Assembly (NCBI RefSeq): GCF_037038585.1
Contig: NC_092525.1
Coordinates: 31,274,367 to 31,338,366 of the forward strand
Direction of reading: 5' to 3'
Source: Patagioenas fasciata
Lineage: Eukaryota; Chordata; Aves; Columbiformes; Columbidae
DNA length: 64,000 nucleotides
Position numbers and translations under genes: made by a program
Notes under the pieces: generated by a model
Databases searched by the model: none
What the model saw: only the letters and a program-made list of their open reading frames with translations
What the model was told of the DNA's origin: nothing
Part shown: positions 1 to 9,319 of the stretch, one piece after another
How the letters are laid out: the number at the start of each line of letters is the position of its first letter
Position numbering within the stretch: position 1 is the first letter of the stretch

Positions 1-2460
1 ACATATATTTGAAATAAGGGGGAAAATTTCTGTCTTAAATGAGCTGTTGAAATACCACTGCACTGGGCAGGACATGTGACCAGGATGTCACAGTTAAGTC
101 ACTAGCTGCTGAGCAGACTCAGAGACATCAGCCCGTGTCAGGCAGCGCAGGGTTCCTCTCCTCTCCCACACTCATTAGTGCCTGGAGTCAGGCAGTGCTG
201 AGCAATTCTCATTCCTCAGTCGAACCTGCACCAAGACTTGGTGAAAGAGGAGAAAGAAGAGCAGAAGCAGCAGCAGCAGTAGTAGTTCTTCCGTCGCTGC
301 TTCTCCCTGTCCATCATGCCCTTCTCCTGCCAACCGGATCAAGCTACAGTGTCCCCTTGACACGCTTTCTTTCCCCCCAGCTTCCAAATTTTCCCTTTAA
401 CTTCCTTCCATCAGAATGGCTAGCTTAGTAAAGTTACCCTATTTCCTCTAACCACACAACGTTTGAATGATTGATCCATGCACATCGTCTTGCTCCAGGT
501 CTGCTTCCCACCACTCTGGTAAACGGATGGTCTCCTTCCCCACAGCATGGAGTGGGGCATCTAAAAGCCTAGCCCCGGTGAACTCTGAAATATCTTGCTA
601 GAAATTGGAATGAGGTAACACTGGTCAAGGTGGTTAGTCTGGACAGGATCTGGAGGGTTCCCCACCTATCTCAAGTATGGGAGGTCATGACAGAAGTAGT
701 GGGAGTGAAAAGGATGGGCAGGAGCAGGGGATCCTGAGATCACCTCCATAAAAACCTAAAAACCATTGACCCACTTTCCATCTTTCGTGACTGCATTACA
801 AGGAAATTAACTGGAATTAGAGCCTAAATGTGAGTTAAAGTTTTACATAAGCACTTCTTTTCTTTAAACAAGTAAGTATTGTTTCTCTTTGTAAAGTCCT
901 CTGGAAAGCAACTGTGACCTTACAAGGTCACAATCTTGAAAATCAAGTCACACAACATCTGTATTCTACACAAAGTTAAAAGCATACAAGCTTTTTGGCT
1001 GATGTAATACTGACATACACTACATAGGGACAGCATTGAATTTTGATCAGAAACAAGGAAGGAAAATTAGAAAGGTTGTAGCTGGATTTTAATGAAGGTT
1101 TGCTGATAATTTGAAAATCGAGGGTTTAGGTGCATCTTGGAACACACTATATGAATTCTGATGGAGACTGTGGTTGAAATATATATTGAAGTTTGGTCTG
1201 TATGCATTTATTCTGCATTATGAGACAGAACTGATTGTTTGCATCAAAATATGTGTCAATTATGAAAATTAAAGGCAATTAAATATTAAAATTCCCCGTT
1301 AGGCGTCTCATCTACTGGTATTTTCCAGGAATGAAACATTGTACAATACACCATCAAACCGAAGAGTCAGCTTAACACTGTAAAACGCATCTATCCCCTT
1401 CATTGCATAATAGGTTGTATTATACTATATAGTCTGTTTCTCACTTTCCCCGCAGAAGATTCAGGAGCTAAGTGCGAACACAGCTCCCTCTAGAGCTTGA
1501 GTATTAGGTGAAAACACAGCACACAAATCCTGGCTTTGAAAGTTTGGTTAAGTGCTTAGAAAAGCAGCACCATGAGAAAGAGCAATACAGCAAACCAGAG
1601 AGGCCAGGGAGCCTGTCACAAAGGCTCCAGGCTGAGATTCAAAAAACCTTCTGACAGAGACAGATTAGATTCCCTGTTACCTGTGCAAACGGCATACCTT
1701 TCCAAAGTAATCTTGTAGGAAAAGGGTTAACATGTCCCTTGTTTATGGGAGAGGTGAGGTACAAATCCCTGAACACTCAAAACTTATTTGCTGTCTAGTA
1801 AGACAGGAAAGCTATTTCAGGGTTCACATATGTATGCACATGGAGTCAGGGAACAGAGGATGTAAGCTAGCTGAACAGTTGTGTGAAACATTTTGTGTGG
1901 TGAGGCAAGAACTGACATATTTAGCCCTTCAGAATTTACAGGATCTTTGTTAACTAACCCAATATCACTTCCATGGGATCAGCTGCCCTCCAGAGCCATC
2001 ACTTCTGAGTCAGGGTGGTGCTAGCACCCCTTGCCCTTGACAGCCAGCCAAAAGTTTGTAGTGGATGAAGCTGGTTGTCAAGTATTGGTCAGTTTCACCA
2101 ATATTCCATCCGATGCCCAACAGAGGGGAAGGGAAGGGTGGTACAAGTGTATGGGGACACGGAGAAGGCAGGGAGATGCAGACTGCGGGCATGTCCAGGT
2201 GTGCAGGCAAGTCCAGGTGTGCTTGCACATTCAGGTGGGCCTGCAACTGGGGACACGGTGCCACGGCTGGAGTGGCTCGGAGGACATGCCACCACTTCTC
2301 ACAGTGCCCCTCTCCTTACGGTAATGCCAGTTTCCTTGAAGATCCCCTGCTCTGCTTGCTCAACCCCGGGAAGCCTGAGTTCTTTCGCCAGCCCCGCTCC
2401 CGTTCCCCATGACCCCGTCTGGGCCGGTCACCCAGCCTCCGCCGCTCCCACTGCCTTCCT
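1..2460. other. 5' flank of F3, no gene seen
   Basis: I found no coding exon here on either strand. The open frames are short and lack homology that I recognise. The stretch near 264-290 is a short CAG/TAG-rich run. A perfect AP-1 heptamer (TGAGTCA) lies at 2006-2012, about 500 bp upstream of the F3 TATA box. Mammalian F3 promoters are known to use AP-1, NF-kappaB, Sp1 and Egr-1, so an AP-1 role here is plausible but inferred. Confidence 0.6.
2193..2246. repeat. 18-bp minisatellite, three units
   Basis: Three head-to-tail units of about 18 bp, each starting with (g/t)tcaggtg or gtccaggtg, occupy this stretch. The first two units are nearly identical and the third has diverged. It lies about 250 bp upstream of the F3 TATA box. 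The repeat explains the long overlapping open frames on both strands here, which I do not regard as genes. Confidence 0.75.
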
Positions 2461-2464
2461 GGCC

Positions 2465-2521
2465 GGGGAGTCCCCGCCTCTCCTCCCACGGATATAAGCC
2501 AGCGCCTCCCGCCCCGTCGGC
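2465..2521 (+). promoter_or_regulatory. F3 core promoter: kappaB-like site, GC box, TATA box
   Basis: The decamer GGGGAGTCCC at 2465-2474 fits the NF-kappaB consensus GGGRNNYYCC at all ten positions. It overlaps a GC box (cccgcctc, 2473-2480) expected to bind Sp1-like factors. A TATA box (TATAAG) lies at 2493-2498, which puts transcription start near 2520-2525 and gives a 5'UTR of about 60 bases without an upstream ATG. Inducible expression by inflammatory signals is known for F3. The binding itself is inferred from the motifs. Confidence 0.7.
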
Positions 2522-2537
2522 AGCTCACCGCGTTCAG

Positions 2538-2570
2538 CCCCGTCGGCACCCCGTCGGCACCCCGTCGGCT
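2538..2570 (+). repeat. 11-bp tandem repeat in F3 5'UTR
   Basis: Three consecutive units of ccccgtcggca (the third ends in ct) lie at 2538-2548, 2549-2559 and 2560-2570. A further single ccccgtcgg is at 2512-2520. The array sits inside the predicted F3 leader, 14 bases before the start codon. It is GC-rich and likely to vary in copy number. Confidence 0.8.
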
Positions 2571-2583
2571 TGCCCCCCCGAGG

Positions 2584-2653
2584 ATGCTGCGCGCCGTGGC
2601 CGGAGGACGTGCCCTGCTGCTGAGCGCCCTGCTGTGCCGCCTGGCCGCCGCCG
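2584..2653 (+). CDS. F3: F3 coding exon 1
   Basis: Encodes residues 1-23, a signal peptide with a leucine-rich core ending in alanines, plus the first base of codon 24. The donor is GTGGGT at 2654, giving a phase-1 intron. Confidence 0.93.
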
Positions 2654-5600
2654 GTGGGTAACGGCGCGGGGCGGGCCGGGGGCCGCTGGCTCGGGCGGAC
2701 GGGACAGACAGCGGGGTCTGTCCCTCTGACAGGAGAGCCGCCCCGCGGCAGCGGCTGTGGCGGGGGCAGCGGCTGTCGCGCGCGGGGCCGCTGGGGAGGG
2801 GGCAGCGCTGTGGCGCGGCGGGCTGCGGCGGCCCCGGCTCCCGCCCGACTCCGCTTCAGCACCCGGCCGCGGAGGGCTCGGGGAGCCGGGGACCGCTTCC
2901 TTCCCTTGGGAATCCTTAATGCCCACGGCCCCGTCGGTGCTGGGGTGCAGGGGGTCCTCAGGGATCGGTGGTTGCACGCAGCTGCTGGGCTACAGTAACA
3001 AGGAGTGATCTGCTGGATGTCTTTCCCTTGGCCCCGGTTGCGAGCTTGTCAGAAGGCCAGAAAAGGTGGTATTCAGAAAATAATGAGGATGTCGCTCAGT
3101 GCAACTCTGGGTTGCCAGAGATTACAGAGGTTGTGCGGGGTTTCCCGCTCTGGCTTCCTCCCGGGCTGTTCCCCGAAGCAGCTGCGGAGCCAGCTGGGCG
3201 GTGGGCTGCTGGTCATCGGGCTGCTGGTCACTGGGCTGCTGGTCACTGCGGCCTCTCTCCCCTCTTGCTGCTGCGCCAGCCTCGAGTTCATCCCAGGGTA
3301 GCCCCTCTCACATGTTCACATGTGGGGCAACCACTGATTTTTAAATATTTCATGTTCCGAAGATAAACAAAAGGGGAAAATAGGAGCTAATGCCTTCTGC
3401 AGCAGATACAGCTAGGAATGATTTTGAACTACACCACATTTATTTGGTGCTTGGACATTCTCATGAGTATTTTTAAGCTTTTGTAGCTGCTTTGGAGGCC
3501 TTGGAGGTCTCTTCCAACCGAAACGATTCTATGAAAAGAGCAATCAGACAGAACTCCAAATAAGTTACCTCAGCAACCTCAGAGTTATAAATGGGAAAAT
3601 AATTTTCTCCTTGTATTTCTCACTTCTGCCAGGTCGCATTCCTTTAGTAAGACAAGCATAAGCCCAGAGGGCAGGACTGAGAGCATTCCCCCCCACAAAA
3701 ACTTTTCCAAGTAGCGATTAACAGCAACTGCTCCATTTAATTAAACTGACTGCAGGGAACCAGGAATTACACATAATGTGGCTGATGGCACTCTTCTCTT
3801 TTCTGTATTTAAAGACAATCCAGAACTACCAACAGCAGTTAATATAACCTGGTCTTCAATCAATTTTAAAACCATACTACGATGGCAACCAAAACCATCG
3901 GGTTACTTCTATACAGTAGAAATACTCGGGTAAGTAGATAACACCAAGGTGTGCTCATTAATGGCAATTGAAAAAGGTACAAATACAGGGTACTCAAATA
4001 TTTCTGAGACTGAATGTAACAGGGAAAGAGCCCAAACATGAGGTATAGGAAAATTGCCAACCCAGATATTAGTACTTGTTTGTATGAAACTGTAAGAATA
4101 TCTGATTCAGGCTTCTGGTTTTGCCCACTTTAGAAACAGAAAGTTGAGCTTTAGATCAGTATTTCAGTTCTGGAGTTCAGTGCAGGCCAACTGCACTGGT
4201 GATCTAGGCCAAGATACTTTGAAGAAGTTGACAGTGAATCTGACATACCATGTATTAGATAGAACTTGACCTTTATATGTCTTTCAACGTGTCTGGACTG
4301 AGTCTTTCGTCTTTAGTCTTGGGAGGTGTCTGATAAATGAGTCTGCATTTTATTCTAATCGATGAATCACAGTAAATGAATGATTTGTCTTGCTGGGTAA
4401 TACTAAAAATTACCTTTGTTCATCTACCTTTGTCAAGACTTTCTCTATCATCACGTTTTATGTGAGCTATCAAATACTGTGGACACAAAAAGTAGCCAGC
4501 TTATGTGAAGTGTCTAACATCTCTTTCAATACTGCACAAAAACTTCCATGAAGTCCAGTAATAAATCTATGCTGTTCTTAAATCCCATATTAATACATAG
4601 AGCATTATTAAATATGCCCCAAAGGGAAACTGCGTCATCAACTCTCCTACATATTAATGAAAATATGGTACTGTAGTCTCTTCTGTCTGTACAAGGAGCA
4701 TAGAAATGAGGGCTGTCTCATGACTAATGGATGAAATACCAGTGCAATGGCCTGATGTGTTCTTTTATTCTTTTAATAAACACACACTAGCAGAATGGAT
4801 TTTATTAATTTATTAATCTGGAGTTTCTTTCCAGCCATTTATGCTTGCAAAAAAAAAAAAGTCTGTTTTCCTGGGATTCAGTATAGAATAAAGTACAGTT
4901 ATGGTACGGAGACACTCCTTTAGACAAGTTGCTGTTACAGATGAAGCGTGCTTAAATGTTTGCTTTCTCATCTATGTACCTTTACAGAGTATGTCTGTTT
5001 GATCACAAAGATCAAATCTCTGTCCCTTTTCAAGACGTCTCCATAAGAAATCTGGTGAAGTGAGAAGGGAGTTCAGGCAACTTGTAAATAAAACTTGACC
5101 TACTTGGAGGAAAACTCATTTGTCAAATTCCAAATGGTCGGCACTCTTGCTCTTTCAGCTGAGATCACACAGGTTTTTTTCCTTAGTTCACCAGCAAAAA
5201 CAGCAAAAAGAATTGAAGCTATAATATCTAATTTTCTTTTTCCTTACTAGGAAGTAAAATGAGGAATTAACTTTTTTTTTTTCCCCTGGTTTCATTATTG
5301 CTCAAGTAAATGGACCTGCTTTCCAGCATTTAAAAATCAAGAGAAATGCATGAGTCATGGGTTTTGTCAATATTTAAAAACTGTAATTCTACAATGAAAA
5401 TTGCTGCTACTGGCTGGATCTTAGTGACATTTGCACTTGCACAAGTGCAAAAAAAAGTTATATATATGAGGAGACATTGTTGTCACATTCAACAATTAAT
5501 ATTGGTGTCAACAGAGCTTGCTAGGACAGGTGATATTTCTTAAGAGTTTTCAGATGCATCAGGGATAACACTTTCAAAGTGATTCACGCATCTTACTTTT

Positions 5601-8301
5601 TTAAACAAGTCTACTACAGAAAAATCCAAAATCAGAACTACTTGTTGTTTATATTCAATTCATATAAAAGATTGAATTTTTAATTCATATATGTATGCAG
5701 TAACATATTTCTGTGTAATATGGGTCATATTTGATTTACTTGATTCTACTCTGAATTGTGAAATACAGTTGTACAGGATAGTGGTCTTTAAAAGTTTTTT
5801 TCTCTCCTTTTCAGCATAGTAGACTTGCAAAATTGTTCCACTGGATGAGGGAAACCTATACAGTTTGAGGGGGGAAAATGTTTTTGACGTATCTAAATAT
5901 GTAAAAGTCTGGTTGGAAAGTGTTGATGTTTCTTTCTTGTTCTTTTCAGAAAGACATCTGACACCAAAAAAAAATGCATACGGACAGAAGAAACAGAGTG
6001 TGATGTTACTGATGTGCTCAAGAATGTAAAAGAGACCTATACAGCACACATACTCTCTGTAACGTCCTCGAGGATGGATAACTTTGAAGAACCACCTTAT
6101 GCAGTCTCTGAAGAATTCACACCTTATAATCAGAGTAAGTAAGATTGCCAATTAAATCTTACAATAAACTTAATTTCCAGACTCTTTCCATTCACTTAAA
6201 TAAGGTTTAGATTGAGCCTAAAATTTTTCCAATAGATTCTTATCATACTGATATCTGAGAAGATGACATTCAGGCGTAAACCTTTCCTGTTGCAGGGAAG
6301 TGTGTAAGATTTTAGCTACTGTTTGTTTCTCAATGCAGTAAGCAGATTATTTTATTAACACTGTGTACTGGATGAAGATATTTGTTAATAGTCCAGGATT
6401 TCATTGTATTACTTTGGTTCTCTAAACATGTAGTAGATTTGAGGAGGGGAGTGAGGGGAGGAAGAAAAAGGAACATGTTGTGTAGAAAAGATGATGTCAG
6501 TTTTTTAATTCTAAAAATGCTTGTTTAGCTGTCATCGGAAAACCAGAGATACAGAATTACACACAAAAAGGTTCGAAACTGAATGTGGTGTTCCAAGATC
6601 CACTTATACCGTATACGTTTCCTAACGGAAGCTTTCAAAGTATTCGAGATATTTTCCAACATGACCTGGAATACAGACTCTATTACTGGAAAGATCAAAG
6701 TTCTGGAAAGGTAAGGTCTAACTCAACTTTTTACATATTCTGTAGCTGTATTATAGCTACACAATTTCTATTAAGAGCTAAACTTCTGCAGAGAACACTT
6801 TCTTGAAATATTTTTTTTCCTTTACAGAAAGATGCAACAACAAAAAGCCATACATTTGAACTAAGCGTTGACAGCTCAAAGAACTATTGTTTCTATATAC
6901 AGGGAATCATTCCCTCCCGCAGAGAAAATCGTAATGGTCAAGAAAGCGTGGTGCTTTGTACCAGCGTAGGAAGAAATATCTTAGATGGTAGGTATCTGGC
7001 GAAGTTTGTCATACAGTCTTTAGCGTTCAAACAAAAAAGACACTTCAGTTCTGATTGTATTTTTATACCTCTTTAAATTGTGATGCCTGTTACAGAATAA
7101 ACTATTTACTGTGTAAGTGAGAGGACAGTCTGAACACGGAAACTCATGGGAAGAACTCACATTAAGTGAGAGTCCACCATCTCTAGCTGGTTGGAATTGG
7201 TTTTAGGATTTTGCTAAACTTTTTTGATTAGTTTTAAATTCTCTGAGTTGATGACTGATCACTGAGGATTCAGATCTCATCACTAGCCTTCACCTTCATT
7301 TTTTTGTTTTCTAATTGTTTTCCTCAGATCCTTTGAGCAACCCGTCCTACAGTAAGTTCTTGAAGGACTAGGTCTAAAACAGGAGTGCTGGAAACCTACA
7401 GATCCATTGACTTGTAGTTTGAACTGAAGTTTAGTTATTATCTCAAAAACAGATGATGAGACTAAGCCTCTCTTCACTGTTATGTTACAAGGTCAGAGGC
7501 TGGCAGATTGACTTCTTTATTGGTAAATAAGTTAGTGAGCAGTCAGTGAATCAACCCATCTAATTCCAAACAAACAACCTGGATAACACTTTCTTCAATA
7601 TAAAGTCATCAATATTTATTAAACAATATCACATTGCTGTACCATATTTTTCTTCTCCACCAGATAAGAATACTTGCACTCTAGAAAAGCTCTTCTAAAA
7701 TTGGCAGATTAACTCTCTCAAATTAACTTTCTTATCTAGATATATGTTTTTGTTTATCACAATAGTTGAATTCTAGTAAATTACAACTTGAATAGAAATA
7801 TCTTCTCTTGGTGATTTCAGCTTCTAACGTAGAATACATTTCCACTTTGTTTCACAAAGTGGAATACAGTGGTAGGAGAGAGGTTTGACTTATTCTTGTG
7901 GTGGTACCATGGTATTTTAGTCCAGTAACTAAACTAAATTAAAACCTAGTGTGAAGAAGGTGAAATAAGGCTTTACTTCAGCTCAACAAAATTGCATTAA
8001 AATTAATTCAGTTCACACTGGGGTGGTCACTCTAGTTCTGTGATACTGTAAAATACAGAAAGCATTTAGTTTAGTGGAGTGAGTTCTAGGAGTTTGTAGC
8101 ACTGTGACATTATGGCTTTAGATAACTGAATCTTGGCTTTTTTTTTTTTCTTCCCCTACAGAATATGGGGCAGAAGTCTTTATCATCATAGCAGTGATAG
8201 CAATTGTGGTCATCACTCTCGCCATTGTCCTGCCAGTGATCCTGTGTAAACGCAAGAAAGCAAAAGCTGCAAGAGAAAAGGAACCACTTAATGGTGTCTA
8301 A
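2584..8301 (+). CDS. F3: Tissue factor (coagulation factor III), six coding exons, 283 aa
   Basis: Tissue factor is the cell-surface receptor for factor VII/VIIa and starts the extrinsic clotting cascade. Coding exons are 2584-2653, 3815-3929, 5950-6134, 6529-6710, 6828-6987 and 8162-8301. All introns are GT-AG and the total is 852 nt. The ATG has A at -3. Residues 1-23 form a signal peptide. Two fibronectin-III-type domains span about 27-123 and 126-230, with disulfide pairs C71-C79 and C205-C228 at the family positions. The lysine of NFKTIL and the Lys-Lys pair at the exon 4/5 junction (human K165/K166, which contact substrate and membrane) are conserved. N-glycosylation sequons are at N33, N133 and N156. 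The transmembrane helix is about 243-265, followed by C266 and a tail ending EKEPLNGV. Human F3 has 295 residues; the mature N-terminus is shorter here. The gene is complete with no frameshift. Confidence 0.97.
3203..3247. repeat. 15-bp tandem repeat in F3 intron 1
   Basis: Three units of gggctgctggtcact (the first has one or two changes) lie head to tail in the GC-rich start of F3 intron 1. Confidence 0.8.
3489..3537 (+). mobile_element. CR1 3'-end fragment in F3 intron 1
   Basis: The string ttggaggtctcttccaac followed by cgaaacgattctatg is the standard 3' end of an avian CR1 element in + orientation. Only about 50 bases remain. It has no coding content. Confidence 0.75.
3815..3929 (+). CDS. 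F3: F3 coding exon 2
   Basis: Follows a cag-less but AG-ending acceptor (tatttaaag) and ends before GTAAGT at 3930. It encodes the start of fibronectin domain 1, with VNITW (glycosylation site N33) and NFKTIL, both of which align with the human protein. Confidence 0.95.
5430..5451. repeat. Perfect 9-bp inverted repeat in F3 intron 2
   Basis: Arms tttgcactt and aagtgcaaa are separated by a 4-base loop. A hairpin can form in the transcript. No function is recognised. Confidence 0.6.
5950..6134 (+). CDS. F3: F3 coding exon 3
   Basis: Acceptor cttttcag, donor GTAAGT at 6135. Encodes residues 62-123 including the C71-C79 disulfide pair and the domain 1 end motif EEFTPY. Confidence 0.96.
6529..6710 (+). 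CDS. F3: F3 coding exon 4
   Basis: Acceptor ttgtttag, donor GTAAGG at 6711. Encodes the first half of fibronectin domain 2, ending [10 protein letters not shown]. It carries glycosylation sites N133 and N156. Confidence 0.96.
6828..6987 (+). CDS. F3: F3 coding exon 5
   Basis: Acceptor tttacag, donor GTAGGT at 6988. Encodes residues 185-237 with NYCF and VVLC, the C205-C228 disulfide, and the IPSR motif shared with other tissue factors. Confidence 0.96.
7840..7864. repeat. Perfect 11-bp hairpin in F3 intron 5
   Basis: Arms ttccactttgt (7840-7850) and acaaagtggaa (7854-7864) are separated by a 3-base loop. The short direct repeat gaatac flanks both sides. It lies about 300 bp upstream of the exon 6 acceptor. 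Confidence 0.65.
8162..8301 (+). CDS. F3: F3 coding exon 6 (membrane helix and tail)
   Basis: A long pyrimidine tract precedes the acceptor ctacag. Encodes residues 238-283: a hydrophobic helix, the juxtamembrane Cys-Lys-Arg-Lys-Lys, and the cytoplasmic tail. The stop is TAA at 8299-8301. Confidence 0.96.
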
Positions 8302-8469
8302 GGAAAAAATATTGTGGACACTATGAAAAAAAAAAAGGCAAAAATCAGAAATTGAATGATTGGGTGGAGCCTTTTAGCCTCTCCGATACAGGAGTTTTGA
8401 AGCCCAAACGTTACATGGCTTCAACAATCTGTTAGTTACAGATGAAAAACCCAGATATCAGGAAGTCCC

Positions 8470-8640
8470 TGTGTCACTAGTGGCCAGAAGCTGGAAGAGC
8501 ATTCTGGTGATCTGTTTACAGTAGTCTAACCCTGCTCATATACTCTTCCCAAGCTCCTTCTTTGTCCTGTCTGAAACAGGATTCTGAACTAGATGGACCT
8601 TTGACTTGACCCGGTACAGCCACTCTGAACATATGGCCTT
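8470..8640 (+). mobile_element. Ancient CR1/L3-type 3' end within F3 3'UTR
   Basis: The run from gtcactagtggccagaagctgg through gaactagatggacctttg to tgacccggtacagcc resembles the 3' end of the old amniote CR1/L3 family, which carries a tag close to 'ggctagatggacctttggtctgaccc'. It is well diverged and in sense orientation inside the predicted F3 3'UTR. The match is from memory of the family, not from a search. Confidence 0.6.
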
Positions 8641-9212
8641 ACTGAGCCAGACTTATGGTACTTGTGAGGGGAAAAAACACTACATTTGAAAAACATGTGT
8701 CCTTTACCTAACTAAAAGGTACACCTGTCTGTTTCTATGAAACAAAACCTGTATTTACCTGACTTTTAACATTATTAACTGGTGAAATGATCTGTTAGTT
8801 CAGATGTGATGAAGACGCTACTATTATTTCTGCACTTCTTGGATAAAATTAGCTTGGTCCATTTATCTTTGGATATAGGTAAACGAACTGAAACTACTAT
8901 ACTAGCGCCTTTTAAGGAAATCTCTTGAAGTAGGTAGCTGCTATCCATCTGGAAAGCATATCCAGAATACACTACACCTAGAGCTATACAGACAGAGTAG
9001 TCTGATGGTTCCAAGTAAGTGTTAGAAAAAATACTTTGCAGTTTTTGAGTCAATAGTAACTCACTTCATGCAAGCACTGAGTAGGTAGCAGTATTCACTG
9101 CATTTTGAACATTATTTTTAATTAAACAGTTGGTGAATGAATATTTTATGTGGTATAGATTCAAATTGTCTTGGTGATGGGACTTGGAGGTACTTGTTGC
9201 TTTGGCTATTTT

Positions 9213-9280
9213 AATATTTATTTTATAAATGAGAATCTAATTTTTATACTGGTGATATCTGTATTTATAACGGTAATTTA
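9213..9280 (+). promoter_or_regulatory. AU-rich element cluster in F3 3'UTR
   Basis: Three ATTTA pentamers lie at 9216-9220, 9263-9267 and 9276-9280, the first inside tatttatttta. AU-rich elements bind decay factors such as TTP, and mammalian F3 mRNA is a known short-lived, ARE-regulated transcript. The same type of control is inferred here. Confidence 0.6.
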
Positions 9281-9294
9281 TACTTTTCTAGTGA

Positions 9295-9300
9295 AATAAA
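9295..9300 (+). terminator. F3 poly(A) signal AATAAA
   Basis: A canonical hexamer lies about 990 bases after the stop codon. It is followed within 20-50 bases by a T-rich tract (about 9320-9350), as expected of a downstream element. Confidence 0.8.
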
Positions 9301-9319
9301 GGTGACTGGGAAAATAAGA

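Larger units (their letters stand above)
2390..2960. other. CpG island over F3 promoter, exon 1 and start of intron 1
   Basis: The sequence turns sharply GC- and CpG-rich compared with its AT-rich surroundings and covers the F3 promoter, the 5'UTR, exon 1 and the first 300 bases of intron 1. A CpG island combined with a TATA box suits an inducible gene. Several overlapping open frames on both strands in this stretch reflect the lack of AT-rich stop codons, not extra genes. Confidence 0.8.
8302..9318 (+). other. F3 3'UTR
   Basis: About one kilobase follows the F3 stop codon before the only well-placed canonical poly(A) signal (9295-9300). It holds an ancient CR1/L3-like segment and, close to its end, AU-rich pentamers. 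The 92-codon open frame on the - strand at 8775-9053 has no recognisable relatives and is treated as chance. Confidence 0.75.

Noticed and set aside
2010-2497. Overlapping frames of 84-140 codons upstream of F3
   Set aside because: They arise from the 18-bp minisatellite and rising GC content. No splice or homology support.
5660-6151. 163-codon open frame on the - strand across F3 exon 3
   Set aside because: It is antisense to a well-supported exon and has no recognisable domain. It is a shadow of the F3 coding frame and flanking introns.
8775-9053. 92-codon - strand frame in the F3 3'UTR
   Set aside because: Antisense to the UTR, no recognised relatives, and length within chance expectation.
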